Below, piece by piece: positions 57,408-64,000 of a stretch of DNA of 64,000 nucleotides. The DNA is from Vogesella indigofera. Its GTDB lineage: Bacteria > Pseudomonadota > Gammaproteobacteria > Burkholderiales > Chromobacteriaceae. A program made the translations under genes and the position numbers. The stretch is from positions 1-64,000 of the forward strand of contig NZ_JAQQLA010000004.1 in the NCBI RefSeq assembly GCF_028548395.1. Reading direction: 5' to 3'. Numbering within the stretch: the first letter of the stretch is position 1; each line of letters begins with the position of its first letter. The notes under the pieces were generated by a model. It was not told the origin of the DNA. It did no database searches and saw nothing but the letters and a program-made list of their open reading frames with translations.

Positions 57408-58376
57408 ATGATGAACTTCCCTCGCCGCACCGTACTGGCCGCGCTGCTGGCCGCCAGCCTCAGCCCGTTCGCCACTGCCGCCGACATGAAATCGGTCGCC
57501 GTCACCGCCATTGTGGATCACCCGGCGCTGGATGCCGCGCGCAAGGGCGTGGAAGACGAACTGAAGGCCGCCGGCTTCGAGGCCGGCAAGCAGATCAAGT
57601 ACCAGTATCAGAGCGCACAGGGCAACCCGGCCACCGCAGCGCAGATCGCCCGCAAGTTCATCGGTGACGGTCCGGACGTAATCGTGGCCATCGCCACGCC
57701 GAGCGCGCAGGCCGCCGTCGCCGGCACCCGCAGCATTCCGGTGGTGTTCACCGCGGTCACCGACCCGGTCGCCGCTAAGCTGGTGAAAAGCTGGAAAGCC
57801 GGCAACGGCAACGTCACCGGCGTCTCTGACATGCTGAAGCTGTCGTCGCAGGTTGACCTGATCAGCAAGGTGAAGCCGGGCGCCAAGCGCGTTGGCATGG
57901 TGTACAGCCCGGGTGAAGTCAACTCGGTGATCGTGGCCAAGGAACTGAAGGCCGAGCTGGCCAAGCGCGGCATGACGCTGGTGGAAGCACCGGCGGCACG
58001 CACCGTGGATGTGGCCCCGGCGGCCAAGAGCCTGATCGGCAAGGTCGACGTGATCTACACCAGCACCGACAACAACGTGGTGTCGACCTACGAGTCGCTG
58101 GTCGGCGTGGCACAACAGGCCAAGATTCCGCTGGTGGCCGCCGATACCGATTCGGTGAAGCGTGGCGCCACCGCAGCGCTGGGCCAGAACTACTACGACA
58201 TCGGCCGCCAGACCGGCAAGCTGGTGGTGCGTATCCTGAAGGGCGAGAAAGCCGCCGCCATCGCGCCGCAGGTCGGCGAGAAGCTGTCGCTGACGCTGAA
58301 CCAGGGCGCGGCGCAGAAACAGGGCGTCACCCTGTCGCCGGCGCTGCTGAAGGAAGCCAAGGAAATCATCAAGTAA
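57408..58376 (+). CDS. ABC transporter substrate-binding protein (TrpX-like)
   Basis: A 322-residue periplasmic protein with a signal peptide (MMNFPRRTVLAALLAASLSPFATAA) and the ABC_sub_bind fold: SVAVTAIVDHPALDAARKGVEDELKAAGF, PDVIVAIATPSAQAAV, IPVVFTAVTDPVAAKLV and VIYTSTDNNVVSTYES. Members of this family (TrpX) bind tryptophan or related ligands. The permease and ATPase genes follow (109 and then -4 bases), making a full importer. AAAGG precedes ATG 57408. The upstream A/T-rich spacer has palindromes such as AATATTTGAAATATT (57293-57309 area). Confidence 0.9.
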   Translation: MMNFPRRTVLAALLAASLSPFATAADMKSVAVTAIVDHPALDAARKGVEDELKAAGFEAGKQIKYQYQSAQGNPATAAQIARKFIGDGPDVIVAIATPSAQAAVAGTRSIPVVFTAVTDPVAAKLVKSWKAGNGNVTGVSDMLKLSSQVDLISKVKPGAKRVGMVYSPGEVNSVIVAKELKAELAKRGMTLVEAPAARTVDVAPAAKSLIGKVDVIYTSTDNNVVSTYESLVGVAQQAKIPLVAADTDSVKRGATAALGQNYYDIGRQTGKLVVRILKGEKAAAIAPQVGEKLSLTLNQGAAQKQGVTLSPALLKEAKEIIK

Positions 58377-58381
58377 TGCCA

Positions 58382-58414
58382 ACGTTGGCCGCAGCCACCG
58401 TTGCGGCCAACCTT
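58382..58414 (+). terminator. Inverted pair of the repeat after the substrate-binding gene
   Basis: GTTGGCCGCA (58384-58393) pairs with TGCGGCCAAC (58402-58411), 8-base loop, then CTTGTT. It lies 6 bases after the binding-protein stop and before the permease gene, where it may set the ratio of binding protein to membrane parts. Confidence 0.75.
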
Positions 58415-58484
58415 GTTCACCCCGCGCTCCGCGATGCCCGATTACCGATTGGCGCACAGGAGCGCTTGTTATTGCAGGTAAGCC

Positions 58485-59384
58485 ATGACCCCAATCGCGT
58501 TGATGGGTGCCCTGGAAATCGGTCTGATCTTTGCGCTGGTGGCGCTGGGCGTGCTGATTTCCTTCCGCATCCTTGATTTCCCCGACCTTACCGCCGACGG
58601 CAGCTTCCCGCTGGGCGGCGCCGTCGCCGCCACCCTGATCGCCGGCGGCCACGACCCGTGGCTGGCCTGCGGCTTCGGCGCGCTGGCCGGCGCCGCGTCC
58701 GGCCTGGTCACCGCCTGGCTGCACGTGCGCCTCAACATCCTGCAGCTGCTGGCCAGTATCCTGGTGATGATCGCGCTGTACTCGATCAACCTGCGCATCA
58801 TGGGCGCGCCCAATATGCCGCTGATCGGCTCGCCGACGGTGTTTGCCCCGTTCATCGGCGAGGCACTGGAAAACAGCTGGCTGGTGCAGCCGGCGGTGCT
58901 GGCGGTGATCATCGTCGCCGCCAAGATCGCGCTGGACCTGTTCTTTGCGTCGCAGACCGGCCTCGCGATGCGCGCCACCGGCGCCAACCCGCGCATGGCG
59001 CGCGCCCAAGGCGTGGCCACCGAGCGCATGGTGCTGTCCGGCATGGCGCTGTCCAATGCGCTGATCGCGCTGGCCGGCGCACTGTACGTGCAGACCCAGG
59101 GCGGCGCGGATGTCTCCATGGGCGTCGGTACCATCGTGGTCGGCTTGGCCGCGGTGATCATCGGCGAAACCCTGCTGCCGTCGCGCAAGCTGTGGGTGAT
59201 CACGCTGGCCACCATCATCGGCGCCCTGCTCTACCGCCTGCTGATTGCGGTGGCGCTGAACGCCGACTTCATCGGCCTGCAGGCGCAGGATCTGAACCTG
59301 ATCACCGCGCTGCTGGTCGGTGGCGCGCTGGTGCTGCCGCAACTGAAAGCCAAACTGCGCCGTAAAGGAGGTAAAGCATCATGA
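58485..59384 (+). CDS. ABC transporter permease (LivH/BPD_transp_2 type)
   Basis: A 299-residue inner membrane protein with about eight to nine helices. ISFRILDFPDLTADGSFPLGGAVAA near the N-terminus and the ATGANPRMARAQGV cytoplasmic loop are typical of the family-2 permeases that partner ABC_sub_bind proteins. Its stop overlaps the ATPase start (ATGA). Function: import of the ligand bound by the protein encoded at 57408-58376. Confidence 0.9.
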   Translation: MTPIALMGALEIGLIFALVALGVLISFRILDFPDLTADGSFPLGGAVAATLIAGGHDPWLACGFGALAGAASGLVTAWLHVRLNILQLLASILVMIALYSINLRIMGAPNMPLIGSPTVFAPFIGEALENSWLVQPAVLAVIIVAAKIALDLFFASQTGLAMRATGANPRMARAQGVATERMVLSGMALSNALIALAGALYVQTQGGADVSMGVGTIVVGLAAVIIGETLLPSRKLWVITLATIIGALLYRLLIAVALNADFIGLQAQDLNLITALLVGGALVLPQLKAKLRRKGGKAS

Positions 59385-60175
59385 TGCGCGCCGAACAGCT
59401 GTTCAAGACCTTCAACCCCGGCACCCCGATCGAGAATCCGGTGCTGCGCGGCCTGTCGCTGACCATCGAATCCGGCCAGTTCGTGACCGTGATCGGCAGT
59501 AACGGCGCCGGCAAATCCACGCTACTGAACGCCATCTCCGGCGACCTGTTCGTCGACAACGGCAGCCTGCACATCGACGAGCAGGACGTCACCCGCGTAC
59601 CGGCCTGGCAGCGCGCCGGCATGGTGGCGCGCGTGTTCCAGGACCCTATGGCCGGTACCTGCGAAGGCCTCAGCATTGAGGAAAACATGGCGCTGGCGTG
59701 GCACCGTGGCCGTAGCCGCGGCTTTGGCCGCGCCATCCGCGCCGAGCAGCGCGAGCTGTTCCGCGACAAGCTGGCGATGCTGAAGCTGGGGCTGGAAAAC
59801 CGCCTCGCCGACCGCATCGACCTGCTGTCCGGCGGCCAGCGCCAGGCGGTCAGCCTGCTGATGGCCTCGCTGCAACCGTCGCGCATCCTGCTGCTGGACG
59901 AGCACACTGCGGCGCTGGACCCGAAAACCGCCGCCTTCGTGCTGGAGCTGACCGACCGCATCGTGCAGGAAAACAAGCTCACCGCGATGATGGTCACCCA
60001 CTCCATGCGCCAGGCGCTGGATCACGGCCACCGTACCGTGATGCTGCACCAGGGCCGCGTGGTGCTGGATGTCAGCGGCGAGCAGCGCAAGCAGATGCAG
60101 GTCAGCGACCTGCTAGCGATGTTCGAGAAGACCCGCGGCGAACAGATCGACGACGACGCGCTGCTACTGGGCTGA
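59381..60175 (+). CDS. ABC transporter ATPase for the TrpX-like importer
   Basis: A 264-residue ATPase with Walker A GSNGAGKST, signature LSGGQRQAVSLLM, Walker B ILLLDEHTAALD and switch His in MVTHSM. The DEHTAALD form (H instead of the usual P) is common in this subfamily. A perfect AAAGGAGG lies 9 bases before ATG 59381. It ends the three-gene importer operon before the terminator at 60196-60222. Confidence 0.92.
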   Translation: MMRAEQLFKTFNPGTPIENPVLRGLSLTIESGQFVTVIGSNGAGKSTLLNAISGDLFVDNGSLHIDEQDVTRVPAWQRAGMVARVFQDPMAGTCEGLSIEENMALAWHRGRSRGFGRAIRAEQRELFRDKLAMLKLGLENRLADRIDLLSGGQRQAVSLLMASLQPSRILLLDEHTAALDPKTAAFVLELTDRIVQENKLTAMMVTHSMRQALDHGHRTVMLHQGRVVLDVSGEQRKQMQVSDLLAMFEKTRGEQIDDDALLLG

Positions 60176-60195
60176 AGCCGGCGAGCCCTCCCGAC

Positions 60196-60222
60196 AGCAC
60201 GGCCCGCGGGCCGTGCTTTTTC
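60196..60222 (+). terminator. Intrinsic terminator after the ABC importer operon
   Basis: AGCACGGCC pairs with GGCCGTGCT around a small loop, followed by T5. Confidence 0.85.
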
Positions 60223-60341
60223 ATGCCGGCTCGCCCGCCGCGCGACAGCGTTACATTCAACAGCCATAATTAGCCGGTACGATTGCAACCATCACGCATC
60301 GCCACAGTCACAGCGCTGTTTTCACCGCGAAAGGCCCCATC

Positions 60342-61049
60342 ATGTCCCTATTCCTGCGTTCTTCCCGTCCCTTGCTGCTCGGCGTCACCCTGCTGCTGAG
60401 CCAGCTGGCACCGGTCCAGGCGGCCGAGCCCGCCACCATCCTCCATCTCAGCGCCAGTGCCCAGCGCGAGTTGCCGAATGACCAGCTGAACGCAACGCTC
60501 TATATCCAGGAACGGCAGCCACAGGCAGCGCAGCTGGCCGACAAGCTGAACCGCGCCCTCAACCGAGCCAAGGCCGATGCCGCTGGCTACCCGAAAGTGA
60601 CCATCAGCAGCGGCAACTACAATAGCTGGCCCAGCTACGACAAGAACGGCAAGATCAACGGCTGGCAAGGCCGCGCCGACATCCGCCTGCACAGCCGCGA
60701 CTTTACTACCGCCGCCGAGCTGATCGCACAGCTGCAGAAATACATGCTGCTGGAGGGCGTGCAGTTCAGCGTTGCCGACAGCACGCGCAAGGCCACAGAG
60801 CAGACGCTGATTCCGGAGGCGATTGCCCTGCTGCAGCACCAGGCCACCGCTGCCGGCAAGGCACTGGGCAAGCCACAACAGCAGGTGCGCGAGCTGACCA
60901 TCGGCGAAAGCCAGCCGAACATGCCACCGATGCTGATGCGCGCCAAGACGATGACGGCCGATGCGGTGGCCGAGGTGACTACGCCGGAATGGCAACCGGG
61001 TAAAAGCACCATCCAGCTCAATGTCAGCGGCCGCATCGAGCTGCAATAA
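60342..61049 (+). CDS. SIMPL (DUF541) domain periplasmic protein
   Basis: A 235-residue protein with a signal peptide (about residues 1-27) and a SIMPL domain: ILHLSASAQRELPNDQLNATLYIQ, the paired SWPSYDKNGKINGWQGRADIRLHSRDF strand region and GVQFSVADSTRKATEQTLI. SIMPL proteins form oligomeric ring structures in some species; a chemical role is not known. It is a single gene between the importer operon and the GST gene. Confidence 0.85.
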   Translation: MSLFLRSSRPLLLGVTLLLSQLAPVQAAEPATILHLSASAQRELPNDQLNATLYIQERQPQAAQLADKLNRALNRAKADAAGYPKVTISSGNYNSWPSYDKNGKINGWQGRADIRLHSRDFTTAAELIAQLQKYMLLEGVQFSVADSTRKATEQTLIPEAIALLQHQATAAGKALGKPQQQVRELTIGESQPNMPPMLMRAKTMTADAVAEVTTPEWQPGKSTIQLNVSGRIELQ

Positions 61050-61154
61050 GACCGTGTCCGGCAACGGCGAGATTGACGCTCATCCCGCCGTTGCTGATAC
61101 TGCGCTTACAATATCGCACTCCCGCGAAACAAGCCGCCAAGCACACACACCATC

Positions 61155-61763
61155 ATGAAACTGATTGCCTCACTGACCAGCCCGTTTGCCCGCAAGGTGC
61201 GCGTGGTGCTGGCCGAGAAAAAGATCGACTGCCCGCTGGAACTGGACATGCCCTGGGAGGCCGGCAGCCGGGTCGCCGAGTTCAACCCGCTGGGCAAGGT
61301 GCCGGTATTACTGCTGGACGACGGCAGCACACTGTTTGATTCCCGCGTCATCGTCGAGTATCTGGACAGCATTTCCCCGGTAGCACGGCTGTTCCCGCAG
61401 GAACGCCGCCAGCTGATCGAAGCCCGCCGCTGGGAGGCGCTGGCCGATGGCATCTGCGATGCCGCCGCCAATATCGTGATCGAACGGCGCCGCCCGCCGA
61501 CACTGCAAAGCGCCGACTGGATCAACCGCCAGCACGACAAGATTATCCGCGGCTTGGCCGCCCTCGCGCACGACCTCGGCGAGCGCAACTGGTGCTGCGC
61601 CGACAGCTACGGCATTGCCGACATCAGCGTCGGTTGCTGCCTGGGCTACCTCGACTTCCGCTTTGCCGATTTCGACTGGCGCACGCTGCATCCGAACCTG
61701 GCCAGTCTGGCGCTGCGCCTGCAGCAGCGCGCCAGCTTCAGCGACACGCTGCCACCGGCGTAA
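61155..61763 (+). CDS. Glutathione S-transferase family protein
   Basis: A 202-residue GST. The N-terminal thioredoxin-like domain (MKLIASLTSPFARKVRVVLAEK; FNPLGKVPVLLLDDGSTLFDSRVIVEYLD) has the glutathione-binding Pro and Ser, and the all-helical C-terminal domain follows (CADSYGIADISVGCCLGYLDFRF). The YibF-like subgroup is likely. The stop codon at 61761-61763 is directly abutted by the MITE-like element at 61764. Confidence 0.9.
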   Translation: MKLIASLTSPFARKVRVVLAEKKIDCPLELDMPWEAGSRVAEFNPLGKVPVLLLDDGSTLFDSRVIVEYLDSISPVARLFPQERRQLIEARRWEALADGICDAAANIVIERRRPPTLQSADWINRQHDKIIRGLAALAHDLGERNWCCADSYGIADISVGCCLGYLDFRFADFDWRTLHPNLASLALRLQQRASFSDTLPPA

Positions 61764-61915
61764 GAGCGTGTTTACGATCTCGCATGCTCACGCGAGACAA
61801 GGCGAAAACGGCTGAGGAAGCGGCATTTATCTGGAGATAAACAAGCATTTCGACGCCGTTTTTAACGCCGTATCCCCCATTGAGATCAAGTTGCGGCAGC
61901 TCGTGAACAGGCCCT
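61764..61915. mobile_element. MITE-like palindromic element, about 150 bases
   Basis: The ends are imperfect inverted repeats: GAGCGTGTTTACGA on the left and the complement of TCGTGAACAGGCCC on the right. Subterminal pieces AAAACGGC and GCCGTTTTT are also inverted, so the whole can fold back on itself. It has no coding capacity and starts exactly after the GST stop codon. No target duplication could be confirmed. It resembles non-autonomous transposable elements, but the transposase family is not identified. Confidence 0.45.
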
Positions 61916-62012
61916 AAGCGGCTGGTGCCATGCAGCATGGTAATTCGGGCAATACGGTCTAAGCTTATATCAGGCATGCGCTGTCGCCTGTTATCCAGCA
62001 AGGAGAATCATC

Positions 62013-62204
62013 ATGCGGTTGGAACAAATGAAACGCATCGCGGACATGATCGGCCTGAAGAAAAAGTCCCGTGAAGCAGTCTGCCTGATGGAGATCGACG
62101 GCATGACCGGTTATGCCGCCTCGCGCCAACTCGATATCAGTCTCTCTACCGTTTCACGCGCGCATGCGCGCTTTCGCAGTGCAATGAAGCAGCTATCCAG
62201 CTAA
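62013..62204 (+). CDS. Small HTH protein resembling KorA/TrfB DNA-binding proteins
   Basis: A 63-residue protein with one helix-turn-helix: SREAVCLMEIDGMTGYAASRQLDISLSTVSRAHARF matches the TrfB/KorA-type motif (EGMTQSEAARQLGISRQAV pattern). AAGGAG precedes ATG 62013 by seven bases. Such proteins repress plasmid or phage genes elsewhere. The gene is isolated, next to the MITE-like element, which suggests acquired DNA; its target is unknown. Confidence 0.75.
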   Translation: MRLEQMKRIADMIGLKKKSREAVCLMEIDGMTGYAASRQLDISLSTVSRAHARFRSAMKQLSS

Positions 62205-62307
62205 AGCCAGTCCGTCAAAAGCGGCCGGATGCCAGTGCGGCATCCGCCTGCTTTTTAGCTGACCTGCGATCGCTGACTGGGGCTTGTCGTCCTGTGGCAC
62301 GAAAAAA

Positions 62308-62336
62308 CTGACAAATCATGGATTTAGCGGTATAGT
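62308..62336 (+). promoter_or_regulatory. Sigma-70 promoter of the infA paralogue
   Basis: CTGACA (62308-62313), 17-base spacer and TATAGT (62331-62336), one of the best promoter matches in the window. Transcription would start near 62343. Confidence 0.75.
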
Positions 62337-62446
62337 ACTGTCTGTTTCCGTCTTGCTGGCACAGTTTTCGTACTGCTGCCGTCTGTTTTTGCCTGCCCTG
62401 CCCTACCTCGCAGGCGACACTCCCCAACACGGTTTCACATTTCTTT

Positions 62447-62471
62447 CCCGTTCATGCCGCTTATGAACGGG
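62447..62471 (+). other. Leader hairpin upstream of the infA paralogue
   Basis: CCCGTTCAT (62447-62455) pairs with ATGAACGGG (62463-62471), 7-base loop, about 55 bases before the start codon. No T-tract follows, so it is not a terminator; it may affect mRNA stability or initiation. Confidence 0.5.
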
Positions 62472-62525
62472 CCTTGGTGCATGGTCTGATGACCGGGCAC
62501 GGAACCAGCTACCCGAAAGAATACA

Positions 62526-62783
62526 ATGTCTAAAGAAGATATGATCGAACTGCAAGGTGTCGTTACCGAAATGCTGCCTGAATCGCGCTTTCGTGTACTG
62601 CTGGATAACGGCGTGGAAATCCTCGCCTACGGCTCCGGCAAAATGCGCATGCACCGCATCCGCGTGCTGATGGGTGACCGCGTCACCGTAGAAATGTCAC
62701 CGTATGATTTGAGCAAGGGACGGATCAACTTCCGCCACCCGACAGCGCGTCCGGAAGGTGCTCCGCAGCACTACCGCCGCTGA
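62526..62783 (+). CDS. infA: Translation initiation factor IF-1 (second copy type)
   Basis: An 85-residue protein: an S1/OB-fold IF-1 domain ([54 protein letters not shown]) plus a C-terminal extension of about 13 residues beyond the usual 72-residue IF-1. Betaproteobacteria often carry a second infA outside the ribosomal protein operon; this one sits alone with its own promoter and a long leader. The ribosome site is weak (AAAG). Confidence 0.9.
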   Translation: MSKEDMIELQGVVTEMLPESRFRVLLDNGVEILAYGSGKMRMHRIRVLMGDRVTVEMSPYDLSKGRINFRHPTARPEGAPQHYRR

Positions 62784-62808
62784 TATTGAGAATTGAACAA
62801 GGAATTTA

Positions 62809-62991
62809 ATGAAAATCCAGGAATTGCAACCAGGTGATCGCATCACCGAACAACGTCTTGACCACACTGTTGCCTACGAAGTCATTGCCATCCGCCAGGT
62901 TGGCCGCCGCTTCATGGTGACTTTCAACTCGGCACTGGGATTGTCCAGTGCACACTATCAGGGCGATGCCTACATCGCCGCGGCCCGCTAA
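62809..62991 (+). CDS. Small protein of unknown function after the infA paralogue
   Basis: A 60-residue soluble protein with AAGGAA six bases before ATG 62809. The pattern (KIQELQPGDRITEQRLDHTVAYEVIAIRQVGRRFMVTFNSA) suggests a small beta barrel, possibly nucleic-acid binding, but no family is recognised. It lies 25 bases after the infA paralogue and may be cotranscribed. It contains a one-mismatch repeat copy (62899-62909), encoding Val-Gly-Arg. Confidence 0.65.
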   Translation: MKIQELQPGDRITEQRLDHTVAYEVIAIRQVGRRFMVTFNSALGLSSAHYQGDAYIAAAR

Positions 62992-63051
62992 GCGCGCCGA
63001 CTGCCACACGCTGCCAGCGCAGCGCCTACTACCGGATGGCACCCCAATAAA

Positions 63052-63082
63052 AAACCGCCCTGCCACTGGGCAGGACGGTTTG
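63052..63082. terminator. Intrinsic terminator between the small gene and htpG
   Basis: AAACCG-CCCTGCC pairs with GGCAGG-ACGGTTT with one bulged base; A and T tracts on either side make it act on both strands between the convergent genes. Confidence 0.8.
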
Positions 63083-63097
63083 TAACGGGCAAGCCAC

Positions 63098-63117
63098 TGC
63101 GGCCAACGTTGGCCGCA
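63098..63117. repeat. Perfect head-to-head repeat palindrome near htpG
   Basis: TGCGGCCAAC and GTTGGCCGCA join directly, giving a 20-base palindrome without a loop, 10 bases beyond the htpG stop. Each half is the repeat with a one-base truncation at its end. Confidence 0.75.
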
Positions 63118-63127
63118 ATGTTCCGGA

Positions 63128-64000
63128 TCAGACAGACAACTCCAGCATCAGCTTGTTGATCCGCTTCACGAAGGTGGCCGGGTCTTCCAGTTTGCCGCCT
63201 TCCGCCAGCAATGCCTGATCGTACAGCACGTGCGCCAGGTCTTCGCGGCGGCTGTCGTCACTTTCCGCAGCCAGACGCTTGACCAGCACGTGCTCCGGAT
63301 TGATCTCCAGTGTCGGCTTGCTGCCTTCCGGCACCGGCTGGCCGGCAGCCTTCAGCATGCGCTCCAGATGCGCGCTCATCTCGTGCTCGCCCACCACCAG
63401 GCAGGCCGGGCTGTCGGTCAGCCGCGCGGTGGCACGCACGTCCTTCACGCGCTCGCCCAGCGCCTTCTGCACCAGTTCCACCACCGGCTTGGCGGCTTCT
63501 TCCACCTGCTTCTGCGCTTCCTTGTCGGCGTCGTCTTCCAGCGCCCCCAGATCCAGCGCGCCCTTGGCGACAGATTGCAGCTGCTTGCCGTCGAACTCGG
63601 TCAGCGAGCCGGTCACCCACTCGTCGACGCGGTCGGTCAGCAGCAGCACTTCCACGCCCTTCTTCTTGAACACTTCCAGATGCGGACTGTTGCGCGCCGC
63701 GGACAGGCTGTCGGCGGTGATGAAGTAGATCTTGTCCTGGCCTTCCTTCATGCGGGAGGCGTAGTCGGCCAGCGACACGTCTGGCACATCGCCTTCGCTG
63801 GCGGTGGACACGAAGCGCAGCAGCTTGGCGATGCGCTCCTTGTTGCCGAAGTCTTCGCCGACGCCTTCTTTCAGCACCTGACCGAATTCCTGCCAAAACG
63901 CGGCGTACTTGTCCTTGTCGTTGGCGGCGAGGTCATCCAGCAGGCCCAGCACCTTCTTCACGCAGCCAGCGCGGATGGCGTCGATGTCTTTCGACTCCTG
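63128..64000 (-). CDS. htpG: Chaperone protein HtpG (Hsp90), C-terminal part
   Basis: The frame is open from the stop at 63128 to the window edge at 64000 and continues beyond it. The visible 290 residues are the end of the HtpG middle domain ([20 protein letters not shown] at its start, then [19 protein letters not shown] and [12 protein letters not shown]) and the C-terminal dimer domain ([24 protein letters not shown], ending MLELSV). The ATPase domain lies outside the window. Confidence 0.95.
   Translation of the reverse strand, partial: QESKDIDAIRAGCVKKVLGLLDDLAANDKDKYAAFWQEFGQVLKEGVGEDFGNKERIAKLLRFVSTASEGDVPDVSLADYASRMKEGQDKIYFITADSLSAARNSPHLEVFKKKGVEVLLLTDRVDEWVTGSLTEFDGKQLQSVAKGALDLGALEDDADKEAQKQVEEAAKPVVELVQKALGERVKDVRATARLTDSPACLVVGEHEMSAHLERMLKAAGQPVPEGSKPTLEINPEHVLVKRLAAESDDSRREDLAHVLYDQALLAEGGKLEDPATFVKRINKLMLELSV

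Larger units (their letters stand above)
62205..62525 (+). other. 321-base gap with infA-paralogue promoter and leader
   Basis: No gene. A near-consensus promoter is at 62308-62336, and the transcript leader of about 180 bases runs to the start codon at 62526. It carries a CCCGTTCAT/ATGAACGGG hairpin (62447-62471) without a T-tract. Confidence 0.7.

Noticed and set aside
57234..59342. 702-residue minus-strand open frame across the TrpX-like importer genes
   Set aside because: Spans two well-supported plus-strand genes with clear motifs; low-complexity composition of an antisense frame.

Overview
The window looks like a chromosomal segment of a GC-rich betaproteobacterium of the order Neisseriales, most likely family Chromobacteriaceae (Vogesella/Chromobacterium/Aquitalea-like). 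The evidence is the 5' end of a 16S rRNA gene at the left edge, the gene content (ubiC-ubiA, rpsF-priB-rpsR-rplI, pyrG-kdsA-eno-ftsB, hda, mfd, a second infA) and the absence of phage or plasmid modules. The assignment is inference; no database was searched.

Layout. 1-407: 16S 5' end (minus) with rrn leader, boxA and a near-consensus P1 promoter. 408-3470: lrgA-lrgB-sixA operon (minus), divergent from ubiC-ubiA. 3646-7331: a GrlR-like orphan, a three-gene ABC exporter (minus) and a DUF2322-like gene. 7463-10676: upp - unknown gene - uraA pyrimidine salvage operon (minus) with a leader terminator before upp, then grxD. 10731-14974: purM, purN, a DUF3108 gene and rsmB (minus). 15065-21500: perM-like, hda, HAD phosphatase, GNAT, DUF815 ATPase, motA without motB, a Nudix/ThiE-like fusion and a small membrane-anchored protein. 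21501-22046: a non-coding stretch with a sigma-54-type promoter and a terminator-bounded putative small RNA. 22047-27434: an isochorismatase-fold hydrolase, a large D-lactate dehydrogenase-type flavo/FeS enzyme, a tandem acetyltransferase and small membrane proteins. 27604-31222: rpsF-priB-rpsR-rplI, and a copper operon (multicopper oxidase - csoR - copZ) with a CsoR-type operator in its promoter. 31394-39173: rlmB, a PAS-GGDEF-EAL protein and mfd. 39682-47426: a SYLF lipoprotein, a solute-binding protein, a ClpP-like protease, a CHAD protein, an exporter with divergent LysR regulator, and a ubiquinone-type hydroxylase. 47547-54410: rpmB-rpmG, pyrG, kdsA, eno, ftsB and a diguanylate cyclase. 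54538-64000: LysR/malate synthase, a TrpX-type ABC importer, a SIMPL protein, a GST, a MITE-like repeat, a small KorA-like protein, an infA paralogue and the 3' part of htpG.

The most striking feature lies across the genes rather than in one of them. An 11-mer, GGTTGGCCGCA (usually within AAGGTTGGCCGCAA), occurs exactly about 35 times by eye on the two strands, plus many one-mismatch copies. It occurs as single copies inside and between genes, and as closely spaced inverted pairs at gene ends that form terminator-like hairpins. This is how the Neisseria DNA uptake sequence (DUS) is distributed, but the sequence is unrelated to the Neisseria GCCGTCTGAA core. I propose a distinct uptake-sequence-like repeat family.

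Other regulatory candidates are a sigma-54 small RNA (about 21742-21822), a leader terminator upstream of upp, a leader terminator upstream of the DMT exporter gene, and a long leader before the infA paralogue. No tRNA gene, CRISPR array or intact insertion sequence was seen.
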